Notes: generated by a model not told the origin, from the sequence alone. 54,689 bases of DNA from Clostridium sp. CAG:768 (GCA_000437435.1 FR899622.1:21219-75907); one strand, 5' to 3'. Counted from the first letter of the stretch, positions 44,803 to 53,249 are shown. Translations and numbers: made by a program.

Positions 44803-44872
44803 TCATACTCCTATATCTATGTTACTTATATTATTCCACAAATTACAGATTTTTAAAAATTTTTTAAGAAAT

Positions 44873-45439
44873 TTAATACAAAGTAAACCACAAGCGTTTT
44901 TCATCATAAGAAGTAGAATAATCTTTTCCAAACTTTTTAAAAAATTTAACAAGTAAATCAAGTGCGTTTTTTGAACAAATATAAAATTTAATATCCCCAA
45001 AATCTGTTGTTATTGTAATAACAGATTTATGATAAAAAGAAAAATTAAAAGCAGGAGTCTCACCCCAACGCCAAGAATAATGATAAGGGCATATTTCAGT
45101 AATATTAATACTTATTGCTCTTTCTATAGAAAGTGGCTTATTGTTAATATACAACATTCCATTTACAAAATCTAATTTTATACTTTTGGCAAATAATGAA
45201 TTCAAAAATATTTTTAAATTTGGAAATCCTAAAAAGTAAAGCAAAAATAATCTTAACCCATTACCACCGACAGTCTGACTAAAAAAAGTTTTTGACGAGA
45301 AAAATACATAAACTATAAGAATTAAATAAACAAAAGCAGAAATTATTTGAATATAATAATTTATACAAGTAAGTTCAGAAACTGCATCCCTATTATCAGC
45401 TTTTTCAATATAACATTTGCTGGAATTAAAATCACCCAT
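44873..45439 (-). CDS. Hypothetical membrane protein
   Basis: About 188 residues with two hydrophobic segments (about 30-52 and 65-85) and then a soluble beta-rich domain (about 95-160, VITITTDFGDIKFYI). This is the layout of small PH-like or YcxB-like membrane proteins, but no family is certain. The ATG at 45439 is chosen because TATATT ends 6 nt before it. An earlier GTG or ATG would lie upstream of that box. It sits between the serS terminator and the helicase gene. Confidence 0.6.
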   Translation of the reverse strand: MGDFNSSKCYIEKADNRDAVSELTCINYYIQIISAFVYLILIVYVFFSSKTFFSQTVGGNGLRLFLLYFLGFPNLKIFLNSLFAKSIKLDFVNGMLYINNKPLSIERAISINITEICPYHYSWRWGETPAFNFSFYHKSVITITTDFGDIKFYICSKNALDLLVKFFKKFGKDYSTSYDEKRLWFTLY

Positions 45440-45445
45440 ACAAAT

Positions 45446-45451
45446 AATATA
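45446..45451 (-). promoter_or_regulatory. -10 box, probable leaderless mRNA
   Basis: TATATT on the minus strand (45451-45446) ends 6 nt before the ATG at 45439. There is no ribosome site. Confidence 0.45.
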
Positions 45452-45472
45452 AACCAAAAAGAAGAAAATAGC

Positions 45473-45508
45473 AAAAAAACACTCTCAAGAGATAAGAGTG
45501 TTTTTTTT
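45473..45508. terminator. Intrinsic terminator after serS
   Basis: CACTCT (45480-45485) pairs with AGAGTG (45495-45500), with A and T runs on either side, so it works in both directions. It lies 17 nt after the serS stop. Confidence 0.82.
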
Positions 45509-45524
45509 ATTAAAATTTTTGATT

Positions 45525-46790
45525 TTAAATTTTATCAAATCCAGTATATTTTCTTAAAACTTCCGGAATTATAATTGTTCCATCTTCTTGTTGGTAATTT
45601 TCAACAATTGCAGCAAAAGTTCTGCCAACTGCAAGACCAGATCCGTTAATAGTATGTACAAATTGAGTTTTTCCTGTAGCTTTATCACGATATCTGATAT
45701 TTGCACGTCTAGCTTGGTAATCTCCAAAGTTAGAACAACTTGAAATTTCTTTATACGCACCATAAGATGGCATCCATACTTCTAAATCCCAACATTTATT
45801 TGCTGAGAAACCAATATCTCCTGTAGATAGAGCCTCGCGTCTGTATGGAAGTTCTAATAATTGAAGCATTTTTTCTGCATCTTCAGTTAACTTTTCATGT
45901 TCTTCTTTACTTGTTTGAGGAGTACATAATTTTACTAATTCAACTTTATTGAATTGGTGAACTCTAATCAAACCTCTTGTATCTTTACCTGCTGAACCTG
46001 ATTCTCTTCTGAAACATGGAGTGTATGCTGTCATATATTTTGGCAAATCATCTTCTGATAAAATTTCTCCTGAATATATATTTGTAACAGGAACTTCTGC
46101 GGTTGGAATCAAGTATAAATCTTCATCTACGCATTTATACATATCTTCTTTAAACTTTGGTAATTGACCAGTTCCTGTCATAGTAGCTGCATTAGCCATA
46201 AATGGAGGGAGAATTTCTTCATAACCTTGTTCTTGTGTATGATAATCTAAGAAAAAGTTAATAATTGCACGTTCTAATTTTGCACCTTTTCCTCTATACA
46301 AAATAAATCTGCTTTGAGAAATTTTTACTCCACGCTCAAAATCAACAAGGCCTTTTTCTTCGCATAAATCCCAATGTGCTTTGAATTCAAAATCGAATTT
46401 TCTTGGCTCACCCCATTTATAAACTTCAACGTTATCATCTTCTGATAAACCAATAGGGGTAGTTTCATCAGGAATATTTGGAGTATGAAGTAAAATATCT
46501 CTTTGTTTATTATCTAATTCAGTTTGTTTTTCCTCTAATGCTTTTATATCATCGCCTAATTTACGAACTTCTTCTTGAATTGCATCAGTATTTTCACCAT
46601 TTTTTTTCATCATACCGATTTTTTGCGAATCATTTTTTCTTTTTGCACGCAATTCATCAGCTTGTGTTTGAATTTTTCTTCTTTCTTCATCAATTTTTAA
46701 AACTTCATCAATTGATAATTCTGGATTTCTTCTTTTTAAAAGTTCGTTAATTTTTTCCGGACATTCTCTAATTAATTTAATATCAAGCAT
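45525..46790 (-). CDS. serS: Seryl-tRNA synthetase
   Basis: The 421-residue class II synthetase has an N-terminal coiled-coil arm (about 30-100) that grips tRNA-Ser, then the motif 2 region FRRESGSAGKDTRGLIRVHQF and motif 3 ending GLAVGRTFAAIVENYQ. It charges tRNA-Ser and tRNA-Sec. GGTGG lies before the ATG. The leader (46800-46970) contains an inverted repeat at 46830-46859 that does not resemble a T-box. Confidence 0.97.
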   Translation of the reverse strand: MLDIKLIRECPEKINELLKRRNPELSIDEVLKIDEERRKIQTQADELRAKRKNDSQKIGMMKKNGENTDAIQEEVRKLGDDIKALEEKQTELDNKQRDILLHTPNIPDETTPIGLSEDDNVEVYKWGEPRKFDFEFKAHWDLCEEKGLVDFERGVKISQSRFILYRGKGAKLERAIINFFLDYHTQEQGYEEILPPFMANAATMTGTGQLPKFKEDMYKCVDEDLYLIPTAEVPVTNIYSGEILSEDDLPKYMTAYTPCFRRESGSAGKDTRGLIRVHQFNKVELVKLCTPQTSKEEHEKLTEDAEKMLQLLELPYRREALSTGDIGFSANKCWDLEVWMPSYGAYKEISSCSNFGDYQARRANIRYRDKATGKTQFVHTINGSGLAVGRTFAAIVENYQQEDGTIIIPEVLRKYTGFDKI

Positions 46791-46978
46791 TTTTTACCAC
46801 CTTTATAGACTTCCGTATTAATTTTACATACAAAATGAAGAATACACCTCTTCTTTTGTAAATATTTTAGTTTAAATATAAGTTATAATCAAGAAAAAAA
46901 TTATCCTTATTAAATTGTAAAGAATTGTAGCTTTTCTTGACAAGTAATGTATAATGAAATTAAGGGGATTGTGTAAAT

Positions 46979-47305
46979 ATGATGTTTAAAAAATTAGCTC
47001 AAAAACTTAATTTAGAGAAAAAAAAGCATTCAAGCGCAGCAATAAACCCGCTAGATGTTGATTTTGAAGGAAGAAAAAGCGTATTCCTCGATAAATTAAC
47101 ACGAACTGCAGTTAATATGTACGAAAGAAAATGTGATATTAAAAACTTCACGAAATTAGCTCTTTCAGACCCCGAAAATGATTCGCATAATAAAATTATG
47201 GATGAATTATTTGCCAAAGGCGTAATTGATCCATCTGAAGATGAAAAATTACTAGAATTATCAGATAATACAAGATTTTTAAAAGATTTAGGACTGATTG
47301 ACTAA
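46979..47305 (+). CDS. Hypothetical protein (108 aa)
   Basis: A small charged, helical protein starting MMFKKLAQKLNLEKKK. Repeated acidic/Leu stretches (NKIMDELFAKGVIDPSEDEKL) have no recognised family. TATAAT and AAGGGG lie upstream. The TMEM43-like gene starts 22 nt after its stop, so the two probably share a transcript and could work at the membrane. Either of two adjacent ATG codons (46979, 46982) could start translation. Confidence 0.65.
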   Translation: MMFKKLAQKLNLEKKKHSSAAINPLDVDFEGRKSVFLDKLTRTAVNMYERKCDIKNFTKLALSDPENDSHNKIMDELFAKGVIDPSEDEKLLELSDNTRFLKDLGLID

Positions 47306-47327
47306 ATTATAATCTAACTAAGGAAGT

Positions 47328-48380
47328 ATGATGTTAAAAAACATATTAGGAACAGCTGCATTAGGAATTATCATTCTAATTGCATCAATATTCGCATTAT
47401 TTATTAATGAACATAATTATGTAAACGCTATAAAAATAGTTAATTTTGCTGAGAAAAACACAATTATTGCAGATGCAAATAATTTTAATCCACAAAATGA
47501 AAATAAACTCGTTCATATTACAGGAAATGCTTATTCAAATCAAACTTTAACGGATTCTATACTTAACATCCCAAATGCAATAGCTCTTTTTAGAGATACT
47601 GAAATATACCAATGGGAAGAAGTTAGAAAACATCATGATAATAATAAAATCTCATACACATACAGAAAAACTTGGGGTAAAAATCTTATAAATTCAGATA
47701 ATTTTGAAAGTTCTGCATATAAAAATCCAAAACAAATAAAATATGTGAAAAAAAACTTATATGCAAAAAATATTGGCTTAGGGAAATTTTACTTATCAGA
47801 AGATATTATTAAAAATATTAGTTCAATTACTAAAATGACCCAACTGCCATACAACAATGATTTTAAAATATATAATGGATTCTATTTTACAGGGAATGAC
47901 TATGATAATCCTAAAATAGGAGATCAAAAACTTTCTTATTCATACATTCCATCAGGATTAACCCTTTCAATTATAGCTAAACAATCAGGAAATCACATTG
48001 AGACAATGAATAGCAAATACGGTAACTTCGTAATTGTAATGAATGGAGAAAAAAGTCTTAAAACTATGATTAATGATTATAAGAAAAATCTTTCTAATAA
48101 TACTTGGTTAATAAGAGGAATAGGATTACTATGTATGTTTATAGGGCTAAATTTATTAATACAACCATTAGTAAACCTTGGAAAACCTCTCCCTATATTT
48201 GGAGAAATAGCTCAAATGGCAGCGCTAATATATACAATTATTATTACTGTCTGTTTTGGAATAATCACAATTTCACTTGCTTGGATTTTCTATATTCCTG
48301 AAATTGCAATACCATTAATAATTATATCAATAATTACAATTATAAGTTTAAAAAAGAAAAAAAAGGTAATAATTGCATAA
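47328..48380 (+). CDS. TMEM43-family membrane protein
   Basis: The 350-residue protein has an N-terminal helix (about 7-27), a large extracytoplasmic domain and a cluster of three to four C-terminal helices (about 260-345). The domain carries TMEM43/LUMA marks: LVHITGNAY, FRDTEIYQWEE and SYTYRKTW...LINSDNFESSAYKNP. Bacterial members are little studied, and the eukaryotic protein sits in the inner nuclear membrane/ER. It is the last gene before the first prepilin, which has its own promoter. Confidence 0.85.
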   Translation: MMLKNILGTAALGIIILIASIFALFINEHNYVNAIKIVNFAEKNTIIADANNFNPQNENKLVHITGNAYSNQTLTDSILNIPNAIALFRDTEIYQWEEVRKHHDNNKISYTYRKTWGKNLINSDNFESSAYKNPKQIKYVKKNLYAKNIGLGKFYLSEDIIKNISSITKMTQLPYNNDFKIYNGFYFTGNDYDNPKIGDQKLSYSYIPSGLTLSIIAKQSGNHIETMNSKYGNFVIVMNGEKSLKTMINDYKKNLSNNTWLIRGIGLLCMFIGLNLLIQPLVNLGKPLPIFGEIAQMAALIYTIIITVCFGIITISLAWIFYIPEIAIPLIIISIITIISLKKKKKVIIA

Positions 48381-48382
48381 TA

Positions 48383-48411
48383 TTGACAAAATTATAAATA
48401 TAGTAAATAAT
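48383..48411 (+). promoter_or_regulatory. Promoter of prepilin gene 1
   Basis: TTGACA (48383-48388), 17 nt, AATAAT (48406-48411), then AAAGGAG 5 nt before the ATG at 48431. Transcription and initiation upstream of the C tract therefore look intact. Confidence 0.6.
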
Positions 48412-48430
48412 AAAAAAAAAGGAGTTAAAA

Positions 48431-49203
48431 ATGTTTAAACAAGAAGCTTTGAGAGTGCCCCCCCCCCGCGAAACAAGCATGCTGAAAGTATTTTAAGCTT
48501 TAGACTTGACAGAATATTTAAATTTAATAATTATAGCAATATAATACAACATTATAAAAAAGCATTTACATTAGCAGAAGTTTTGATTACTATAGGTATA
48601 ATTGGAATTGTTGCAGCATTAACAATCCCGACATTGATTGCTAATCACAGGAAAAAAATTGTTGAAAATAAATTAAAAAAATTTTATACTACAATGTCTC
48701 AAGCGGTTTTGATGTCTGAAATAGACAATGGACCTTCATCTGAATGGACTACTAATTACGACAATAATAAAGATTCAATTATATTTTATAATACATATTT
48801 AGCAAAATACTTATCATCTCTCGGGACACAAAAAGTAGCAGCTGGCAGTAGCGATGTTACAATATACTTATCTGACGGAACTGCATTTAGAATATATAAT
48901 GGATCTTGTGCTGACATAGAATTCTATCTAGACCAAACAAAAAGTTTTAAAACTAGTGATAAAAGGACAGCAGGAAAAGATTATTTTAGTTTCAGAATAT
49001 GTAATGCTAGTAATAAAAACTACTATGGCGGAGGTAAAGAAGGCGGTTTTAATACGACATGCAATGGAAAACTGTCCAATAGGATGGACAGAGACTACCT
49101 ACTAGAGCACTGCAAAAATCCATTTATTGATGGCAATACCTGTAGTGCACTTATTGAATATGATGGATGGGAAATAAAAAAAGATTATCCTTATAGATTT
49201 TGA
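48431..49203 (+). CDS. Type IV prepilin-like protein 1, frame-switched by a C10 tract
   Basis: From the ATG with a strong AAGGAG site the frame reads MFKQEALRVPPPRETS and stops at 48494-48496. The prepilin signal KKAFTLAEVLITIGIIG lies downstream in another frame, open from the C tract to the stop at 49203. One extra C (11) or two fewer (8) joins the two. The pilin frame has no ATG, GTG or TTG between the tract and the signal; the first is a TTG at 48583, inside the hydrophobic helix. The mature part (about 215 residues) has the long helix, then a Cys-containing C-terminal region (NASNKNYYGGGKEGG, TCNGKLSN). It would be a minor pilin or pseudopilin. The 3' end overlaps the convergent dehydrogenase by 13 bp. 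Confidence 0.82.
48458..48467 (+). repeat. Homopolymeric C10 tract
   Basis: Ten consecutive C residues at codon 10 of prepilin gene 1. The surrounding DNA is strongly AT-rich, so the tract is conspicuous. It is a candidate slipped-strand or polymerase-slippage site. Confidence 0.95.
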
Positions 49204-50183
49204 ATAATAGCATTCGTAAAATCTAAAGTAGAAGCGTTTCCACCTAAATCAGCTGTAAATACACCATTTTTTAGGGTTTTAAATAAAGCTTTTTCTATTT
49301 TTTCAGCATATGAGAATTCTCCAATATATTTTAGCATTTCTATTGAAGAAAGTAATAATGCAGTAGGGTTAGCTTTATTTTGCCCTTTTATATCAGGAGC
49401 AGAGCCATGTACAGGTTCAAATACAGCATAATCTAGACCAATATTTGCACCCTGAGCAACCCCCAAACCTCCAATTAATCCCGCACATAAATCTGATACT
49501 ATATCACCATATAAATTTGGTAATACTAAAACATCAAATTGTGAAGGATTTTGAACCAATTGCATACATAAATTATCAACTAATATTTCGCGCTTATTTA
49601 TTTGAGGATAATTTTCGGCAATCTTTCTATATGATTCTAAAAATAATCCGTCAGAAAGTTTCATAATATTTGCCTTTGTTACAACACAGACCTCTTTTCG
49701 ATTATTTTTTATTGCATAATCAAATGCAAATTTGCAAATTCGTTCTGAAGCTTTTCTTGTAATAACTTTTATACTTTCTGCAGTATCAGAATTAACCTGT
49801 CTTTCAATACCGGCATACAAATCTTCAGTATTTTCTCTTACGACTACAATATCAACATTATCAAATTTTGTTTTTACATTAGGTAAATTTTTGCAAGGTC
49901 TTAAATTTGCATATAAATCCAATGCTTTGCGCAATTGAACATTAACAGATCTGAATCCTTTTCCAATAGGAGTCGTCACAGGAGCTTTTAATGCAATTTT
50001 ATTCTCTTTTATAGAATTTAAAACCCTCTCTGGCAATGGGGTTCCTTCTTTTTCTATCACATCAGCACCAGCAGTTTGTATATCCCAATCAATTTTTAAT
50101 CCTGACGCTTCGACAATCTTTACAACAGCATCTGAAATTTCTGGTCCGATTCCATCTCCATTAATCAAAGTAATTCTTCTCAT
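49191..50183 (-). CDS. NAD-type isocitrate dehydrogenase family enzyme
   Basis: The 330-residue beta-decarboxylating dehydrogenase has ITLINGDGIGPEI at the start, GFRSVNVQLRKALDLYANLRP, RENTEDLYAGIE, and the metal/NAD region NLYGDIVSDLCAGLIGGLG, FEPVHGSAPDI. The Ser and Asn in RSVNVQLRK match isocitrate-type substrate loops rather than the isopropylmalate type. It probably makes 2-oxoglutarate for glutamate synthesis. Homoisocitrate is the alternative. It is alone on this strand. Confidence 0.86.
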   Translation of the reverse strand: MRRITLINGDGIGPEISDAVVKIVEASGLKIDWDIQTAGADVIEKEGTPLPERVLNSIKENKIALKAPVTTPIGKGFRSVNVQLRKALDLYANLRPCKNLPNVKTKFDNVDIVVVRENTEDLYAGIERQVNSDTAESIKVITRKASERICKFAFDYAIKNNRKEVCVVTKANIMKLSDGLFLESYRKIAENYPQINKREILVDNLCMQLVQNPSQFDVLVLPNLYGDIVSDLCAGLIGGLGVAQGANIGLDYAVFEPVHGSAPDIKGQNKANPTALLLSSIEMLKYIGEFSYAEKIEKALFKTLKNGVFTADLGGNASTLDFTNAIIQNL

Positions 50184-50282
50184 TATGCCCTCAAAATATT
50201 CTGTAAAAACTTATAGAAAAATTATACAACTAATGAAAATATTATCAAATGTTAACATAACTTAACAATACATAAAAAAAAA

Positions 50283-50314
50283 GCAATATTAAATCATAAA
50301 AATTTTTTATGTAA
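50283..50314 (+). promoter_or_regulatory. Degenerate copy of the GCAATT/TTTATATAT signature
   Basis: GCAATA (50283-50288), 17 nt, TTTATGTAA (50306-50314). The full copies also have 17 nt between GCAATT and TTTATATAT. It lies 34 nt before the ATG at 50349. Confidence 0.45.
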
Positions 50315-50348
50315 TTAAGGTAGGTTATAAAAAGTTAAGTAGGTTAAA

Positions 50349-51251
50349 ATGAACATCGGATCTATTGCATCAAAAGGATGGAATTATATTCAACGTGCAG
50401 GCAGAATTTATCCTGATTTCGTAATGGGAACTGGAAATGAAGCTTTTACAAACGCAATGAGAAGCACCATTAAAAATAGAGCTGCAAATGGGCAATCATA
50501 TATGCAATCAGTATGGTCTGGCATTAAAAACGGTGCTATAAAAGCAGAAGAACATAACAAAATAGCAAATCAAAGACATGGTGGATTTTGGAAAAGCACA
50601 TGGCACGCACTAAAAACAACTCCTAAAAAAATTGCTCAAGGCTGGAGGGTTGGAGGTAAACTTGCTGATCGTGCAGGTAAAACTGGACTTTCAAAAACTT
50701 GGGCTCAATTCAAAGGTTCTTTAAAAGGTCTTGGTAAAAGAATGCCATTAATATTCTCATTAATGGTTGTATTGCCTGAACTTCCAAACCTATTTTCAGC
50801 ATTTAAAGATAAAGGGTTAGTCGGAGGTGTTGCAGAAACTGGGAAGACTGCTCTTAGATTAGGAGCTGGTATGACTGGGGCAGCAATCGGCCAAGCATTA
50901 ATTCCTATTCCAATTTTAGGCGGAATCGTAGGTTATATGGCTGGTGATTGGTTAATGAGTAAATTTACAGGCAAAAGCCATTCTGAAAAGAAAGCAGAAT
51001 TAGAAGAAGCTCAGCAACAACAAATTGCACAACAACAAGCAATGATGCAACAATACAATACAAATCCATTCGGAACTAATACAAATCCAACAACAGTACA
51101 ACCACAATTTAATATTCCAAAACCAACAATGACACCAGAACAACTTATGGCTATGAAACAAATGTTATACAATAACAGTATGGCAAATCCTATGGATCAA
51201 GATTTTATGGCAATGACATCAGGAATAAACAGATTAAATTATTTAGGATAA
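50349..51251 (+). CDS. Glycine-zipper hypothetical protein 1
   Basis: The 300-residue protein has a basic, Trp/Lys-rich N-terminal 125 residues (IASKGWNYIQRAG, FWKSTWHALKTTPKK). A hydrophobic helix (131-150) ends in LPELPNLFSAFKDKG. A second Gly/Ala-rich hydrophobic hairpin (170-203, LGAGMTGAAIGQAL...GGIVGYMAGDWL) follows. The tail is Gln-rich (215-300, with QQQQIAQQQ and Pro/Thr repeats). It lacks a signal peptide. Its layout parallels the next gene: helix, ExP motif, then Gly-zipper. Membrane insertion or pore formation by the zipper is possible but unproven. Confidence 0.76.
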   Translation: MNIGSIASKGWNYIQRAGRIYPDFVMGTGNEAFTNAMRSTIKNRAANGQSYMQSVWSGIKNGAIKAEEHNKIANQRHGGFWKSTWHALKTTPKKIAQGWRVGGKLADRAGKTGLSKTWAQFKGSLKGLGKRMPLIFSLMVVLPELPNLFSAFKDKGLVGGVAETGKTALRLGAGMTGAAIGQALIPIPILGGIVGYMAGDWLMSKFTGKSHSEKKAELEEAQQQQIAQQQAMMQQYNTNPFGTNTNPTTVQPQFNIPKPTMTPEQLMAMKQMLYNNSMANPMDQDFMAMTSGINRLNYLG

Positions 51252-51280
51252 AAAGCGATGATTAATAAATCATCGCTTTA
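51252..51280 (+). terminator. Terminator-like hairpin
   Basis: AAAGCGATGAT (51252-51262) pairs with ATCATCGCTTT (51269-51279). The following T run is weak, so termination may be partial. Confidence 0.65.
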
Positions 51281-51299
51281 ATAATTCTTAATAAAAAAA

Positions 51300-51333
51300 G
51301 CAATTTTTAAATAATAAAATTTTTATATATAAT
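51300..51333 (+). promoter_or_regulatory. Variant copy of the GCAATT/TTTATATAT signature
   Basis: GCAATT (51300-51305), 16 nt, TTTATATAT (51322-51330), overlapping TATAAT (51328-51333). It lies 33 nt before the ATG at 51367. Confidence 0.55.
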
Positions 51334-51366
51334 ACGGGGATTAATTTATAGGAGACAAACGGATTT

Positions 51367-52836
51367 ATGACAGGTCCGGTAAATAAAGATTATTATAGAT
51401 TAGCAAGCTATGCAACAGGTGCTCAAATCAACCATAACCCATTTGGAGTACAAGAGTTACAATCTCAATTACTTTTTGCCGGCGGAACAATGGCTCTTCC
51501 TATTGCTTTTAAAGCAGGAAAAACAGCTTTATGGACTGCTCCTCAATGGGCATACAAAAACTTTGGCAACTATACATCTGCTTGGCAAGAATTAATGGCA
51601 AAAAATAAAGCCTCAAAAGATGCTATTAATTATCTAAAAGGCAATAATATTATAGAAACTATAAATAACAGAAGTAATTATAATTCATTATTAGAACTAG
51701 AAAAAAACTTAAAAACAGCTCCTGATTATAGTAATTGGTCAACATTAAAAACAGAAGCAGCAAGAAAAAAATTCATCAATCAAGGAAGAAAAGCAAAATA
51801 TTATGATGAAGCTCGCAAATTAATTGAAGAAGCTAAAAGCAAAAAATTAACAGGAAAAGAATTAAAAGCTCATCTAAAAAAAGTAGATGAAGCACTTGCT
51901 AAAGCTGATTTAGCAGTACATAAGGCTATTACATCAGGAGAAATCAAACCTGCGACTTTAAGAGGAAAAGCTTGGGCTGGTGTAAAAAAATATACAGGAT
52001 ATGATGCCGTAAATGGAGCATTAAAAAAAGGAGCAACAAGCTCAAATAAAGTTGTGAGAAACCTTGCAAAAGGTGCTAAAGGCGGCGGATTTGCAACAGC
52101 AGCAATCGGACTTGCAATTGAAACACCTGAAATAATCGAAACATATAAAAAATGTGGAGCAGGAAAAGGAACTAAACAACTAGCTAAAACAACAGCAGTT
52201 GTTGCTGCTGAAGGTGTAGGCTACGCAGTCGGAGCAAAAGTCGGAGCAATTGCAGGTGCAAAAGTCGGAGCTACAATCGGGACTTGTATTGGTGGTCCTG
52301 TAGGAACAGCTATAGGCGGTGCTGTTGGAGCTTTAATTGGTGTTGGAACAGGTATACTATGCAGCTGGGCAGCAGGTAAAGGAGTTAAAGCAATGGTTGG
52401 AAAATCAGAGCTTGAAAAACATAATGAACAACAAGCAAGAAAACTTGCAAAAGAAGCCATGCAATCTGAAGAAGGAAAAGAAAAATTACTTTCTAAAGTT
52501 GAAGAAAAATCACAAGAAGAAGGTGGTTGCTCAGACGAAAAAGTAATTGCAGCATATGAAAAATTCACAAATGATAAAGAAGAAATGATTGCAGAAAATA
52601 CAACTAATTCAACAGAATATAAATCAAGTAATTCAAGCGACGTAAAAGTAAACAATTATTCAGATATTCTCACCAAATTAAACATATTAGCATCAGGTAA
52701 TTTCAAGAACAATATATTTACAAATACAATATACAACAATTCATATTCTCAATTTACAATGCCAAATATGTTTGGCTGGAATATGTTCAACACTTATAAT
52801 CCATATAACATGAATGGATTTGGAATGATTGCATAA
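51367..52836 (+). CDS. Glycine-zipper hypothetical protein 2
   Basis: The 489-residue protein has an N-terminal part with one hydrophobic stretch (about 35-50) and then a charged helical region (about 90-190, Lys/Glu/Ala). A membrane-prone segment with ETPEIIETYKKCGAGKG (about 255-270) leads to a long Gly-zipper (about 278-332, repeating GAxVGAxxG and GGxVG). It ends with an acidic linker and an Asn/Phe/Met/Tyr-rich tail (MFGWNMFNTYNPYNMNGFGM). The zipper could form a membrane hairpin bundle. Shared order of parts with protein 1 suggests paralogy. GGAGA lies 10 nt before the ATG. Function unknown. Confidence 0.76.
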   Translation: MTGPVNKDYYRLASYATGAQINHNPFGVQELQSQLLFAGGTMALPIAFKAGKTALWTAPQWAYKNFGNYTSAWQELMAKNKASKDAINYLKGNNIIETINNRSNYNSLLELEKNLKTAPDYSNWSTLKTEAARKKFINQGRKAKYYDEARKLIEEAKSKKLTGKELKAHLKKVDEALAKADLAVHKAITSGEIKPATLRGKAWAGVKKYTGYDAVNGALKKGATSSNKVVRNLAKGAKGGGFATAAIGLAIETPEIIETYKKCGAGKGTKQLAKTTAVVAAEGVGYAVGAKVGAIAGAKVGATIGTCIGGPVGTAIGGAVGALIGVGTGILCSWAAGKGVKAMVGKSELEKHNEQQARKLAKEAMQSEEGKEKLLSKVEEKSQEEGGCSDEKVIAAYEKFTNDKEEMIAENTTNSTEYKSSNSSDVKVNNYSDILTKLNILASGNFKNNIFTNTIYNNSYSQFTMPNMFGWNMFNTYNPYNMNGFGMIA

Positions 52837-52837
52837 A

Positions 52838-52867
52838 AAAAAGACCGCTTTTAAAACGGTCTTTTTT
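52838..52867. terminator. Bidirectional intrinsic terminator
   Basis: AAAAGACCG pairs with CGGTCTTTT, with A and T runs on either side, between the glycine-zipper gene and a convergent small frame. Confidence 0.88.
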
Positions 52868-52871
52868 GTAA

Positions 52872-53045
52872 TTAAAGAGATTGTACGTTAAAATCACGTT
52901 CTGACCTGCTTGACGTACATTCTAAAATATTTTTAATAAAACGTTCAATAGTTGTTTCCATTGAAGAAATTTCTTCTTTCAATGCTTTGTAACTCTCCTC
53001 CCTTATATCTTTAAGGGCATTTTCAAAAATTTCATCATGATACAT
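52872..53045 (-). CDS. Small hypothetical protein (57 aa)
   Basis: A minus-strand frame starting MYHDEIFENALKDIREESYK and ending RDFNVQSL, mostly amphipathic helix with one Cys. AGGAGA lies 7 nt before the ATG at 53045, and a shared terminator follows the stop. These signs support a real gene. The remaining 53046-53249 holds only AT-rich DNA, with TAAAAT (53220-53225) as a possible -10 for the next gene. Confidence 0.55.
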   Translation of the reverse strand: MYHDEIFENALKDIREESYKALKEEISSMETTIERFIKNILECTSSRSERDFNVQSL

Positions 53046-53249
53046 GACACATCTCCTATTTTCATTAATACCTTTGTAGACTTCAACAAGTAATTTGCTT
53101 GATTACCGCAAAGGCTACTTCACATATTCCCATATCGGAACTTTTTGGAACATTCTTTAATAAATTTTATAATATTGTTACAAAATTTATTATTCTTACA
53201 AAATAAATTTACTTTAGGGTAAAATATTAAAATACATAGAGGGAATAGA

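Noticed and set aside
46826..46860. Hairpin upstream of serS as a T-box riboswitch
   Set aside because: The stem is short and there is no T-box sequence or specifier stem. It is only an inverted repeat in the leader.
46936..46955. TTGACA near 46937 as the -35 of the 46979 gene
   Set aside because: Only 7 nt separate it from TATAAT, which is far too close for a -35/-10 pair.
48583..48640. TTG at 48583 as the start of prepilin gene 1
   Set aside because: It lies inside the conserved hydrophobic helix, after the cleavage site, and has no ribosome site. Starting there would remove the prepilin signal.
52221..52655. 144-codon minus-strand frame inside the glycine-zipper gene
   Set aside because: It is a shadow of the Gly/Ala-rich codons on the other strand; its Pro/Ser/Thr bias is what reverse reading would give.
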